This document shows, one piece after another, positions 18,871 through 28,157 of a DNA stretch of 59,810 nt (positions are counted from its first letter, which is position 1; every line of letters begins with the position of its first letter). The notes beneath the pieces are model-generated. The model ran no database searches, was not told the DNA's origin, and saw only the letters and a program-made list of their open reading frames with translations. This DNA is from JBHHYN01 sp046757565 (lineage in GTDB: Bacteria > Pseudomonadota > Gammaproteobacteria > Eutrophobiales > Eutrophobiaceae): NCBI GenBank assembly GCA_046757565.1, contig JBHHYN010000005.1, forward strand, positions 1 to 59,810, in the 5' to 3' direction. Position numbers and translations under genes: made by a program.

Positions 18871-20091
18871 TCAGGTCCGGTATTCTGCGTTGATACTCAC
18901 ATACTCGTGGGAAAGATCGCAGGTCCAGACAGTTTCCTGCACGGTACCTCTGCCCAGAGAGATTCTCAAAAAAATTTCATCCTTGGACATTGCCGCCTTT
19001 CCGGCGTCCTCACTATAGTCCTGCGCCCGCATACCCTGATCAACAATACAGACATCATTTAAGTAAATAGAAATATTGGCAATGGCCAGGTCCACCAGAC
19101 CGGAACGGCCAATAGCAGCGAGTATTCTGCCCCAGTTGGGATCGGCAGCATAAAATGCCGTTTTTACCAGCGGTGATCCGGCAACCGCGTAAGCGACTTT
19201 AAGACACTCATCACTGGAAGCACCGGCCTGTACCTCTACAGTAATGAACTTTGATGCCCCTTCCCCATCCCGGACAATGGATTGTGCCAGATGCAGAAAT
19301 ACATCGGTGACTGCGTCTTTCACCAAATCAAACTCCTCGGTATCGGCAGCTTTCAGTAAGGAGGCGTCACTCTTGCCTGTGGCAACTAACACACAGGCGT
19401 CATTCGTCGATGTATCACCATCAACACAGATGCGGTTGAACGACTCTTCAACAGCTTGAGTTAATACACTCCCGAGGAGTTCCCGATCTATCGCAGCATC
19501 AGTAGCGATAAAGGCGAGCATAGTCGCCATATCCGGTCGGATCATGCCTGCCCCTTTGGCAATACCGGTAATTGTTATCGATCGATCAGCAATCGGGATC
19601 TTCCTCGAGACAGCTTTTGGAATAGTATCCGTTGTCATAATGGCCCGGGCGCAATCCGGCCAGTTATCCTCGCCCAGACCGGAATACAAGGCAGGAATCA
19701 CATCACAGATTTTTTCTACGGGGAGATATTCACCGATTACTCCCGTAGAAAACGGCAGCACCGATTCCACTGGACAGCGTGCCATTTCTGCCAGTCTGTT
19801 ACAGACACGAATAGCATCGTCATATCCCTGTTTACCGGTGCCTGCGTTGGCACACCCCGCATTCACCAGACAGTATTTTGCTGAAGCGATCTGTAGATGG
19901 TTGCGTGCAATCTGGACCGGCGCTGCAGAGAAGGCATTCCGGGTAAACAGCGCGGCACAGTTGGCACCGTGCTCGAAGGCAAGCAGGGCGATGTCTGGTC
20001 GGCTCTCCGGATAAATACCGGCCGAACAGGCCGCAACACGCACACCTGAAACAGGTAATATTTTTTCAGGTTCTTTCAGTCCAACAGCCAT
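18871..20091 (-). CDS. argJ: Bifunctional glutamate N-acetyltransferase/amino-acid acetyltransferase
   Basis: Transfers acetyl from N-acetylornithine to glutamate, closing the cyclic arginine pathway; may also use acetyl-CoA. The protein cleaves itself into alpha and beta chains: the cleavage motif is KGAGMIRPDMATML, with the break expected before the Thr of ATML. Other family marks: NAGCANAGTG and DGDTSTND. The ATG at 20091 (MAVGLKEPEK...) gives 406 residues, the usual size; the frame is open 33 bases further up. The beta chain ends normally near YRT. The 70-base gap to the mutT fusion shows no strong terminator. Confidence 0.96.
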   Translation of the reverse strand: MAVGLKEPEKILPVSGVRVAACSAGIYPESRPDIALLAFEHGANCAALFTRNAFSAAPVQIARNHLQIASAKYCLVNAGCANAGTGKQGYDDAIRVCNRLAEMARCPVESVLPFSTGVIGEYLPVEKICDVIPALYSGLGEDNWPDCARAIMTTDTIPKAVSRKIPIADRSITITGIAKGAGMIRPDMATMLAFIATDAAIDRELLGSVLTQAVEESFNRICVDGDTSTNDACVLVATGKSDASLLKAADTEEFDLVKDAVTDVFLHLAQSIVRDGEGASKFITVEVQAGASSDECLKVAYAVAGSPLVKTAFYAADPNWGRILAAIGRSGLVDLAIANISIYLNDVCIVDQGMRAQDYSEDAGKAAMSKDEIFLRISLGRGTVQETVWTCDLSHEYVSINAEYRT

Positions 20092-20413
20092 TAAAAAAGT
20101 CAAAGATGAATAACCCGGCCGCAAGTGACCGGGTTTCAGTGTAATGCCTATTCATATCTATTATCGTTACACAACTCAGGAGCAAGCCTCCGATATTTTC
20201 GTTCGTTATTTTTAACTTTTGTTACCTCTGTGCCTCTGTGGTTATTCGAATAGTTAAAATTGGAAACATCCGGCCAGAGGCATTTTAATTTACCCTGCCG
20301 ATTATACGATATTTGGTTGTTGAATTTTGTTCGCCCAAAACTATTCGACCCATATTTCACTTTTCACTTTTCACTTTTCACTTTTCACTTTTCACTTTTC
20401 ACTTTTCACTTTT
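20092..20413. other. Gene-free region between secA and argJ, with two kinds of repeat
   Basis: It contains CCTCTGTGCCTCTGTGG at 20225-20241, part of a sequence recognisable in intergenic DNA of many unrelated bacteria and often mistranslated as NHRGTE-type peptides. It also has the heptamer array at 20358-20413. A 70-residue frame on the minus strand (20148-20360) is just this repeat translated. No real gene or clear terminator is seen. Confidence 0.5.
20358..20413. repeat. Heptamer microsatellite, eight units of CACTTTT
   Basis: Eight perfect CACTTTT units run without interruption and end at the base before the secA stop codon (20414-20416). In the secA direction this is an AAAAGTG array in the first 56 bases of the 3' untranslated region. 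Copy number could vary by slippage. A related ACTTTTT array lies at the murA stop (56799-56826). Confidence 0.9.
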
Positions 20414-23113
20414 TTATGTGAGCTTTCCATGACACTGTTTGTATTTTTTACCGGAACCACAGGGACAAGGTTCATTACGTCCTATTTTTCTTTCACTGCG
20501 TACGAAGGGTGTATTAGGCGTTGCTTCTCCCTGTTCCGGTTCATCCGACAAGGCGTTTGGAGCTGCCGGGTGATTATAGGACATTACCTGTAAACTTGGA
20601 GCCCGCTCTGCGATTTCAATATCATGCTCGGTACGAATATGCACTTTGGAAAGTATTGCTATTACATCATTTTTAATGTTCTCCAACATCTGCCTGAACA
20701 TCTCAAATGCCTCTCTTTTATACTCCTGTTTCGGGTTTTTCTGGGCATAACCGCGTAACCCAATCCCCTGACGCAGGTGATCCATCGCAACCAGGTGTTC
20801 CTTCCAATGCCGATCCAGCACATCAAACATGATCTCCTTTTCAAGCCTGCGCATCAACTCCACCGGCAGATGTCTTTCCCGATCTTCTACACTTTTACTG
20901 ATGCACCCTGTTATTTTTTCCCTTAATGTGTCTTCGTCCAATTCACTATCCTGCTCAAGCCATGTTGCAATCTCCGGTTTTACTCCAAATTCATGCTCCA
21001 GGGCCTCTGTCAGGCCATGTGTGTCCCACATTTCATCGAGGCTTCCCGGCGGTATATATGTATTGATCACGGCATTAACAACATCGTCCCGCATAATCCG
21101 GATATCCTCTGCAATCTCATCGGCCTCCAGAAGATCATTACGCCATTCATAAACAACCTTACGCTGATCATTCGCTACATCATCATATTCAAGTAGTTGT
21201 TTGCGGATATCGAAATTGTGAGCTTCGACCTTGCGTTGGGCATTTTCTATTGCCCTGGAAACAAGTTTGGATTCGATCGCCTCACCCTCCTGCATGCCCA
21301 ATCTCTGCATAATTGCTCCTACCTTCTCCGATGCAAAGATCCTCATCAGATTATCTTCAAGCGAAAGATAAAAACGGCTCGAACCCGGATCACCCTGCCT
21401 GCCTGAACGGCCTCTTAACTGATTATCAATACGCCTCGATTCGTGCCGTTCCGTCCCGATAATCCTTAGTCCCCCATTCGCAACGACTTGTTCATGATGT
21501 TTTTGCCATTCCAGTTTAATCTTGCTGATAGCGTCCTCATCGGTGACATTCAGCTTCTTTACTTCAGCTTCGAAGTTCCCTCCCAATACGATATCCGTAC
21601 CGCGGCCAGCCATATTGGTAGCGATGGTTACTGTCCCGGCTTTACCTGCCTGGGCAATAATATCTGCCTCCTTCTCATGAAATTTTGCATTGAGCACCTG
21701 GTGTTTTATTTTATCCTTTTTCAAAAGATTAGAGAGATGCTCTGACACTTCAATCGACGCAGTTCCTACCAGGACCGGTTGTCCTCTTTTATAGCAGTCT
21801 TTAATATCATCTATTATTGCCCTGAATTTTTCCTTTGCGGGCAGAAAGATAACATCCGGCTGATCGTCCCGTATCATGGATTCGTGGGTAGGGATGACCA
21901 CAACCTCAAGACCATATATTTGCTGGAATTCATAAGCCTCGGTATCCGCCGTCCCTGTCATCCCCGCCAATTTTTCATACAAGCGGAAATAATTCTGATA
22001 GGTAATCGTCGCCAGTGTCTGGTTTTCATTTTGTATACGCACTCCTTCCTTCGCTTCTATTGCCTGATGCAGCCCCTCCGACCAGCGGCGTCCTGGCATG
22101 GTACGCCCGGTAAATTCGTCAACAATGACAACTTCATTATCCTTGACAATATAATCTATATTGGGATGAAACAGGGAATGTGCACGAAGTGCCGCATTTA
22201 AATGATGTATAACAGGGATATTGACCGGATCATACAGGCTCTGCCCCGGTGAGATTATTCCCGCATCCTGTAGCAGAGCTTCTGCGGTCTCATTCCCTTC
22301 CTCGGTAAGATAGGCCTGCTTCGTCTTCTCATCAATAGTGTAATCACCGGGGCCGTCTTCTGTTTGTTGCCGGGTCAGTTTTGGAATAATATCATTAATA
22401 CTGATATACAGATCAGAACGATCATCCACCATACCGGAAATAATTAAAGGTGTCCTTGCTTCATCAATAAGAATTGAATCCACCTCGTCGACTATGCCAT
22501 AATATAATTCCCGTTGTACCCGATCCTCTTTGCGGAAGGCCATATTATCTCTTAGATAATCGAAACCAAACTCATTGTTCGTTCCGTAGATAATATCGGC
22601 GGCATAGGCCTGCCGGCGTTCATCGTTAGACAGACCGGATACGATGACGCCTGTGCTTAATCCAAGAAAGGCATAGATACTGCCCATCCATTCAGCATCA
22701 CGCCCGGCCAGATAATCATTGACAGTAATTATATGTACACCTTTCCCGGTAAGCGCATTCAAGTACGCCGACAACGTAGCAACCAGGGTTTTCCCTTCTC
22801 CAGTTTTCATCTCGGCGATGTTTCCTTCATGTAATACCATGCCGCCAATCAATTGCACATCAAAATGGCGCATATCAAGCGTGCGCTTGCTTGCTTCCCG
22901 GACGAGTGCAAATGCCTCCACCAAGAGATCATCCAGTTTTTCCCCCTGCTCCAGGCGCTGTTTGAGTTCCAGGGTTTTCTTCGGAAATGCCACATCTGAC
23001 AATTGCGAGATCTGCTCTTCAAGGGCATTAATCTTCACAACAGTTTTTCGCATACGTTTTAAGATACGCTCATTCCTGCTTCCGATAATTTTCGTTACAA
23101 CGTTTGTCAACAT
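20414..23113 (-). CDS. secA: Protein translocase ATPase SecA
   Basis: Motor that drives preproteins through SecYEG. The 899 residues match E. coli (901). Motifs: Walker A GEGKT (104-108 within MKTGEGKTLVAT), DEVDSILIDEARTPLI (Walker B, about 207-222), preprotein cross-linking domain after about 225, NBD2 with TIATNMAGRGTDI, and the C-terminal zinc site with C883, C885, C894 and H895 (CPCGSGKKYKQCHG) used for SecB and phospholipid contact. The stop codon is flanked directly by the heptamer array. secM is absent; dciA and an M23 peptidase lie between lpxC and secA. Confidence 0.98.
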   Translation of the reverse strand: MLTNVVTKIIGSRNERILKRMRKTVVKINALEEQISQLSDVAFPKKTLELKQRLEQGEKLDDLLVEAFALVREASKRTLDMRHFDVQLIGGMVLHEGNIAEMKTGEGKTLVATLSAYLNALTGKGVHIITVNDYLAGRDAEWMGSIYAFLGLSTGVIVSGLSNDERRQAYAADIIYGTNNEFGFDYLRDNMAFRKEDRVQRELYYGIVDEVDSILIDEARTPLIISGMVDDRSDLYISINDIIPKLTRQQTEDGPGDYTIDEKTKQAYLTEEGNETAEALLQDAGIISPGQSLYDPVNIPVIHHLNAALRAHSLFHPNIDYIVKDNEVVIVDEFTGRTMPGRRWSEGLHQAIEAKEGVRIQNENQTLATITYQNYFRLYEKLAGMTGTADTEAYEFQQIYGLEVVVIPTHESMIRDDQPDVIFLPAKEKFRAIIDDIKDCYKRGQPVLVGTASIEVSEHLSNLLKKDKIKHQVLNAKFHEKEADIIAQAGKAGTVTIATNMAGRGTDIVLGGNFEAEVKKLNVTDEDAISKIKLEWQKHHEQVVANGGLRIIGTERHESRRIDNQLRGRSGRQGDPGSSRFYLSLEDNLMRIFASEKVGAIMQRLGMQEGEAIESKLVSRAIENAQRKVEAHNFDIRKQLLEYDDVANDQRKVVYEWRNDLLEADEIAEDIRIMRDDVVNAVINTYIPPGSLDEMWDTHGLTEALEHEFGVKPEIATWLEQDSELDEDTLREKITGCISKSVEDRERHLPVELMRRLEKEIMFDVLDRHWKEHLVAMDHLRQGIGLRGYAQKNPKQEYKREAFEMFRQMLENIKNDVIAILSKVHIRTEHDIEIAERAPSLQVMSYNHPAAPNALSDEPEQGEATPNTPFVRSERKIGRNEPCPCGSGKKYKQCHGKLT

Positions 23114-23207
23114 GATCTATATAGGCGAATTACCCGGCGTGCCAGGAAATAACAACGCTAAAGATGGTTAAAACTAAACAAAAAAACAACGAAGAAAAGA
23201 TGATGGA

Positions 23208-24140
23208 TTACTTGAGGACAATATACTGTTTAGGATTCACATGCTGCCCGTTTCGTAATACTTCAAAGTGAACATGTGTGCCTGTACTTCGGCCTGAATT
23301 ACCCATGACCGCAATGACTTCTCCCTTTTCCACTTTTTCTCCAACAGTAACCAGGTTCTTCTGATTATGTGCGTAACGGGTGATATAACCACTACCATGA
23401 CTTATTTCAACCAGATTGCCATAACCATAACGGGGACCGGACCAGGTCACAATCCCTGCGGCCACGGCAGCTATGGGCATACCCGGCTTGCCTGCAAAAT
23501 CCAGCCCTTCATGAAATTCCCGTTTACCCGTCATAGGATCGCTTCGATAACCATATAAAGATGATATCCATCCGTCTTTCGCAGGCCGGCCGGCAGGTAG
23601 CGTCTGCTCCTGGAGTGTTCTGTTAATCAACATTGACTCCATTGCAGAGAGTTTTTCGCTCCTGTCCCGTATTTTCTCTTCCAGCCTGTCCAGCGTCCCG
23701 AGAAAATCCGGAATATTCATAGACTGCTGCTCATTTTCGGGGGCAGGGCCACCCATTCCCGGCGGGTTATCGACGCCGAATTCCATATCGTTGAGATCAG
23801 CCATTGCCGCCAGGCGCGTCCCTAATGCATCAAGCCGCATAACATGACCCTGCAGCAGGCTCAACCGGCTTGCCATTGCGTCCAGCGATTTCTCCGCTTT
23901 CAGTCTGACCGCATTCAATTTTTCCTCTTGTTTTGTGAACTCATCCAGCCAGACAGAAGCAGTCTGTTCACGTAACGAATCCAGTAGTGCAGACGAGTGG
24001 TTTGTTGCAAAGCGGATCCCGGAAAAGAAAAATCCCAGGAAGAGAAAAGCAAAGCAGAGACAAACAGCAATAATAGCAGCCGGTCCTAAAGAGACACTCA
24101 GGCCTTTCCGCCCTGGATTGGAGAAGAATAGGATTTGCAT
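23208..24140 (-). CDS. M23-family peptidoglycan endopeptidase (LytM domain)
   Basis: Probable periplasmic murein hydrolase anchored in the inner membrane. The N-terminus has one hydrophobic segment (about 19-41). It is followed by a helical, partly coiled-coil stretch (about 50-175) and a C-terminal LytM domain with the zinc motif: H210 and D214 in FHEGLDF, and H289/H291 in THVHFE. An intact HxH and HxxxD predict a catalytically active enzyme, unlike degenerate EnvC/NlpD-type activators. Such a gene is usual next to secA and dciA in non-enteric Gammaproteobacteria. I cannot assign a precise symbol (MepM-like). Confidence 0.9.
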   Translation of the reverse strand: MQILFFSNPGRKGLSVSLGPAAIIAVCLCFAFLFLGFFFSGIRFATNHSSALLDSLREQTASVWLDEFTKQEEKLNAVRLKAEKSLDAMASRLSLLQGHVMRLDALGTRLAAMADLNDMEFGVDNPPGMGGPAPENEQQSMNIPDFLGTLDRLEEKIRDRSEKLSAMESMLINRTLQEQTLPAGRPAKDGWISSLYGYRSDPMTGKREFHEGLDFAGKPGMPIAAVAAGIVTWSGPRYGYGNLVEISHGSGYITRYAHNQKNLVTVGEKVEKGEVIAVMGNSGRSTGTHVHFEVLRNGQHVNPKQYIVLK

Positions 24141-24163
24141 TGTCTATACTATAAACTGTGTCT

Positions 24164-24613
24164 ATGACGCCCAATCAAAACAAGACCCTGTCCATTCAAT
24201 CCGTCCTGAACAGCGGGTCAGAGGGGCTTTCCGCCTTGTGTGCCCATGCGTCCAGAATCGCCAACATACAGCAAATTCTTTGCACAGAGCTGGGACCGCC
24301 CCTTTCCGAACACCTCTCTATTGCCAACTTCAGGCACAGAACCCTCATTATACACGCTGACAGCCCGGCCTGGGCCACCAGACTTCGATTTAATGCACCG
24401 CATATCCTCAAGATCGCCCAAACCACCTGTGGTCTGACGGGATTATGTACAGTCCGGGTCAAAGTTTTCATACCCGAAAACGATTACAGTCAAGCAAAAA
24501 GAAAAATCTCACTTTCAGACAATAGCGCACGAACGATCCGCAAGTTGGCAAAAACCACCACCAGTACTCTCTTGCGCGCTGCCCTGTTCAGACTGAGCAA
24601 GCAAAAATCATAA
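24164..24613 (+). CDS. dciA: DnaB-helicase loader DciA (DUF721)
   Basis: DciA is the ancestral loader of the replicative helicase in bacteria that lack phage-derived DnaC/DnaI. The product is about 149 residues. The conserved DUF721 core is visible as the beta-rich stretch with LIIHADSPAWATRLRF (about 62-77), with PHILKIA after it, as in DciA proteins. The C-terminal tail is basic and probably disordered. The ATG at 24164 is preferred; an in-frame GTG lies two codons earlier. It diverges from the M23 peptidase gene and converges on lpxC, the usual arrangement. Confidence 0.85.
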   Translation: MTPNQNKTLSIQSVLNSGSEGLSALCAHASRIANIQQILCTELGPPLSEHLSIANFRHRTLIIHADSPAWATRLRFNAPHILKIAQTTCGLTGLCTVRVKVFIPENDYSQAKRKISLSDNSARTIRKLAKTTTSTLLRAALFRLSKQKS

Positions 24614-24652
24614 TTCCAACAGCAACGATATGATCCTCGGAATCTTTTGTGA

Positions 24653-24677
24653 CCGGGACATAACGTCCGGATTTTCC
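24653..24677 (+). terminator. Possible terminator after dciA
   Basis: CCGGGAC-ATAAC-GTCCGG forms a short stem with one bulged G, followed by ATTTTCC. It lies in the 70-base convergent gap between dciA and lpxC. The T-tract is weak. Confidence 0.3.
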
Positions 24678-24683
24678 CCACAT

Positions 24684-25595
24684 TTATACAGATGGAACAG
24701 GTTGCATAAAGGAGATGGGTAGTTCCATTTCATCTTCAAAACTTACCAGTTCCCAGGCAGATTCTGTTGCCAATAACTTTCTGAGCAGACGATTATTTAA
24801 CTTGTGTCCTGATTTATAACCCTTAAAGGAACCAATGAGACTGTGGCCGAGCAGGTACAAATCACCAATGGCATCCAGAATCTTGTGCTTTACGCATTCA
24901 TCTTCATACCTCAGCCCATCTTCATTTAATACCCGGTAATCATCGACAACGATAGCATTATCAAGACTGCCTCCCAAAGCGAGTCTGTTTTGACGCAAAA
25001 GTTCTACATCCCGCATAAATCCGAATGTCCTGGCTCTGCTGACTTCTTTCACATAAGAAGTAGTAGAAAAATCTATATCAGCCTGGCAGTTCTTATTGGT
25101 GAAAGCCGGATGCGTGAAGTCAATAGTAAATCCCACTTTGAAGCCGTCAAAGGGCTCAAACAACGCCCATTTATCATCGTCGTCGATGCGAACCGACTCC
25201 CGGATCCGCATAAATTTTTTTACTGCATTCTGTTTCTCTACACCGGCAGACTCGATCAGGAAAACAAACGGGCCGGCACTGCCATCCATGATAGGCACTT
25301 CATCAGCGCTTGTATCGATATAGGCATTGTCTATGCCAAAACCTGCTAAGGCGGAAAGAAGATGTTCTACGGTTGATATTCTGACATCTTGTTTAATGAG
25401 GGTTGTGGATAATTTAGTATCGCCAACATTCTCGGGGCATGCCTTGATCTCAACAGGCGTTTTCAGATCTACGCGGCGAAATATGATACCGGTATTTGCC
25501 GGTGCGGGCCGGAGTGTTAAATAGACTTTTTTCCCCGTATGCAAACCGACGCCGGTTGCACGGATAACATTTTTTAAAGTTCTTTGCTTTATCAT
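24684..25595 (-). CDS. lpxC: UDP-3-O-acyl-N-acetylglucosamine deacetylase
   Basis: Zinc deacetylase that commits UDP-GlcNAc derivatives to lipid A synthesis, proving an LPS outer membrane. The 303 residues match the family. Zinc ligands are H78 (TVEHLLSA), H237 and D241 (KHKILDAIGD); the catalytic His is H264 (SGHKLNN). The N-terminal KNVIRATGVGLHTG is typical. The gene closes the dcw cluster, 134 bases after ftsZ. That gap has a GGCTTC-CTCAGA-GAAGCC hairpin and probably the lpxC promoter. Confidence 0.98.
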   Translation of the reverse strand: MIKQRTLKNVIRATGVGLHTGKKVYLTLRPAPANTGIIFRRVDLKTPVEIKACPENVGDTKLSTTLIKQDVRISTVEHLLSALAGFGIDNAYIDTSADEVPIMDGSAGPFVFLIESAGVEKQNAVKKFMRIRESVRIDDDDKWALFEPFDGFKVGFTIDFTHPAFTNKNCQADIDFSTTSYVKEVSRARTFGFMRDVELLRQNRLALGGSLDNAIVVDDYRVLNEDGLRYEDECVKHKILDAIGDLYLLGHSLIGSFKGYKSGHKLNNRLLRKLLATESAWELVSFEDEMELPISFMQPVPSV

Positions 25596-25729
25596 TTGTT
25601 ATTATCTTGGCAGATCCCCGTTGTGGGCTTCCTCAGAGAAGCCAATTTGTTGTTTTACGGGCAAATCCTGTATCTGTCAAGTTTAGCTTAGCATTCAACC
25701 ACCTCCGTCATCAAATGCAATAAACAGGC

Positions 25730-26866
25730 CTAATCCGCCTGCCGGCGCAGGAAAGCAGGAATATCCAGGTATTCGGGGTTCTCTTCCAGGGTATCGATAG
25801 CTGCCTTTGCGCCCTGATTCCGTATAACGGTAGGCCGTTCCAGCTCCTTGTAATCAATACTGCCGTTGCCATGTTGCACCAGCTTGACCCTTGCGGCTTC
25901 CTCCCGGGTGATTTGTCCAAGACCGGTAGCAACGATGGTGACCCGCATTTCTCCACTCATGTCCGGATCAATGACGGTGCCGACCACCACCGTAGCGTTC
26001 TCCGATGCGAACTGCTTGACGGTGCTGCCAACTTCATCGAATTCACCAATGGAGAGATCCATACCGGCGGTAATATTGACCAGGATGCCCCTGGCTCCCG
26101 ACAGGTTGATATCCTCCAACAGGGGGCTGGATATGGCCGATTGTGCAGCAACTTGCGCACGGTCCTCTCCCTGTGCCTTGCCTGAGCCCATCATAGCCAT
26201 ACCCATTTCCGACATCACCGTGCGTACGTCTGCAAAATCAACATTAATCAGGCCCGGGCAAGTAATGAGTTGTGCGATGCCCTGGACTGCCCCGAGCAAG
26301 ACATCATTCGCGGCACTAAAGGCATTTAGCAGGCTGACCTCTCGCCCGAGTACCGATAGCAGTTTCTCATTGGGTATGGTAATTAACGAATCGACAAACT
26401 GGCCCAGATCCTTTATGCCGTCGTCTGCAATCTGCGCCCGCTTTCTCCCTTCAAAGGCGAACGGCCGGGTCACGACGGCAACCGTCAGGATCCCCATCTC
26501 CTTGGCGACCTGGGCAACGATAGGGGTGGCGCCTGTACCCGTTCCACCACCCATACCGGCCGTGATGAAGACCATATCCGAGCCATCCAGCACATCCATA
26601 ATGCGGTCCCTGTCTTCCAGGGCCGCCTGTCTGCCGACCTCCGGATCGGCTCCTGCACCCAGCCCTTTGGTCACATTGCAGCCTAATTGCAAAATGGTGC
26701 GGGCCGTTGAATTTTTCAGCGCCTGTGCGTCTGTGTTTGCACAGATAAAATCGACCCCGTCTATATTGGCCCCTAACATATGTTGTACGGCATTACCTCC
26801 ACCGCCTCCAACACCGATGACCTTTATAATGGCTGTTGTATTTGTAGCATCGACTAGTTCAAACAT
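25730..26866 (-). CDS. ftsZ: Cell division GTPase FtsZ
   Basis: Tubulin homologue that forms the Z-ring. The 378 residues include the tubulin signature GMGGGTGTGA (104-113), the T3/T4 loops and the catalytic T7-loop aspartates in NVDFADV (about 207-213). A short linker leads to the C-terminal peptide (EYLDIPAFLRRQ, 365-376) that binds FtsA, ZipA and ZapD. An AGGAGG ribosome binding site sits 8 bases before the ATG. It is the last division gene of the cluster, 55 bases after ftsA. Confidence 0.99.
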   Translation of the reverse strand: MFELVDATNTTAIIKVIGVGGGGGNAVQHMLGANIDGVDFICANTDAQALKNSTARTILQLGCNVTKGLGAGADPEVGRQAALEDRDRIMDVLDGSDMVFITAGMGGGTGTGATPIVAQVAKEMGILTVAVVTRPFAFEGRKRAQIADDGIKDLGQFVDSLITIPNEKLLSVLGREVSLLNAFSAANDVLLGAVQGIAQLITCPGLINVDFADVRTVMSEMGMAMMGSGKAQGEDRAQVAAQSAISSPLLEDINLSGARGILVNITAGMDLSIGEFDEVGSTVKQFASENATVVVGTVIDPDMSGEMRVTIVATGLGQITREEAARVKLVQHGNGSIDYKELERPTVIRNQGAKAAIDTLEENPEYLDIPAFLRRQAD

Positions 26867-26921
26867 CCCCTGGTCCTCCTATATATATGAAATTATCTAC
26901 ACCTTTGAGCCCGATAGACTC

Positions 26922-28157
26922 CTAGAAATTACCCTGAAACCAACTCTTCATGCGTTCCCACACACCCTTTATGCTTCCATCGAAGCGTACCCCCGCGGTG
27001 GCGTCCTGTTGCTGCCGCCGTCCAAACAACAATAAACCAACACCTGTCGAATAAATCGGGTTTTTTACAACATCGGACAGGCCACTGATAAATTGCGGCA
27101 TGCCCACCCTGACCGGCATATGAAAGATTTCCTCCGCCAACTCAATTGCACCTTCCATCTTTGAGCTGCCACCCGTCAGCACGACACCCGCTGCGACCAG
27201 GTCTTCATAACCACTCCGCCTCAATTCGGCCTGTATCAGTGTAAAAAGCTCCTCATATCTGGGTTCCACGACTTCTGCCAGGGTCTGCCGCGCAAGCCTC
27301 CGCGCTGGCCTGTCTCCGACGCTTGGAACCTCGATTGTCTCTTCCGGATTGGGCAGTTGAGTGAGGGCGCAGGCATACCGGACCTTGATATCTTCGGCAT
27401 GCTGTGTCGGTGTCCGCAAGGCGATGGCGATATCATTGGTGACCTGATCACCGGCTATCGGGATAACGGCGGTATGATGAATGGAGCCATCTATGAATAC
27501 GGCAATATCAGTCGTACCGCCGCCAATATCGGCAAGGCAGACACCCAGATCCTTTTCGTCTTCCGTCAGCACCGAGTAACTGGAAGCAAGCTGCTCAAGA
27601 ATGATATCGTCTACTTCCAACCCGCAACGCCGGACGCATTTCACGATATTTTGCGCAGAGCTGACTGAACTGGTGACCATATGCACTTTGGCCTCCAGGC
27701 GCACACCCGACATGCCAACAGGTTCTTTAATCCCTTCCTGACTATCAATGACGAATTCCTGAGGCAGGATATGCAGGATTTTCTGATCGGCGGGGATAGC
27801 TACCGCACGCGCCGCTTCAATGACTCTGTCGACATCCCCTATAGATACTTCATTGTCCCGAATTGCAACGATACCGTGTGAGTTGAGACTGCGTATGTGG
27901 CTGCCTGCAATCCCCGCGTAAATAGAATGTATCTCGCACCCTGCCATTAATTCAGCTTCTTCTATAGCCCTTTGTATGGTATGGACCGTCGATTCAATGT
28001 TCACGACAACACCCTTTTTCAGGCCGCGCGACTGGCTGGATCCGACACCGATAATTTCTATTTCACCGTCACTCGAAACCTCACCAACGATTGCAACAAT
28101 CTTGGAAGTGCCTATGTCCAATCCGACAATTAAATTTTTGTCAGCTTTTCTAACCAT
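26922..28157 (-). CDS. ftsA: Cell division protein FtsA
   Basis: Actin-like protein that tethers FtsZ to the inner membrane. The ATG at 28157 (MVRKADKNLIVGLDIG) gives 411 residues and overlaps the ftsQ stop by 8 bases; a longer frame reaching 28238 runs through ftsQ and is unlikely. Phosphate-binding motifs VGLDIGTSKI (about 10-19) and ADIGGGTTDIAVF (about 203-215) are clear, as is a C-terminal amphipathic helix (VWERMKSWFQGNF), the membrane-targeting sequence. Confidence 0.98.
   Translation of the reverse strand: MVRKADKNLIVGLDIGTSKIVAIVGEVSSDGEIEIIGVGSSQSRGLKKGVVVNIESTVHTIQRAIEEAELMAGCEIHSIYAGIAGSHIRSLNSHGIVAIRDNEVSIGDVDRVIEAARAVAIPADQKILHILPQEFVIDSQEGIKEPVGMSGVRLEAKVHMVTSSVSSAQNIVKCVRRCGLEVDDIILEQLASSYSVLTEDEKDLGVCLADIGGGTTDIAVFIDGSIHHTAVIPIAGDQVTNDIAIALRTPTQHAEDIKVRYACALTQLPNPEETIEVPSVGDRPARRLARQTLAEVVEPRYEELFTLIQAELRRSGYEDLVAAGVVLTGGSSKMEGAIELAEEIFHMPVRVGMPQFISGLSDVVKNPIYSTGVGLLLFGRRQQQDATAGVRFDGSIKGVWERMKSWFQGNF

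Noticed and set aside
20148..20360. 70-codon frame containing NHRGTEVTKV
   Set aside because: It is a translation of the CCTCTGTGCCTCTGTGG repeat, a common false gene.
20358..20413. CRISPR array
   Set aside because: The units are contiguous 7-base repeats without spacers, and no cas genes are present; it is a microsatellite.
25866..27035. Long open frame of 389 codons on the plus strand opposite ftsZ
   Set aside because: It is antisense to ftsZ, low in complexity (Ser, Pro, Thr, Ala rich) and has no recognisable motif; it is the mirror of a GC-biased coding frame.
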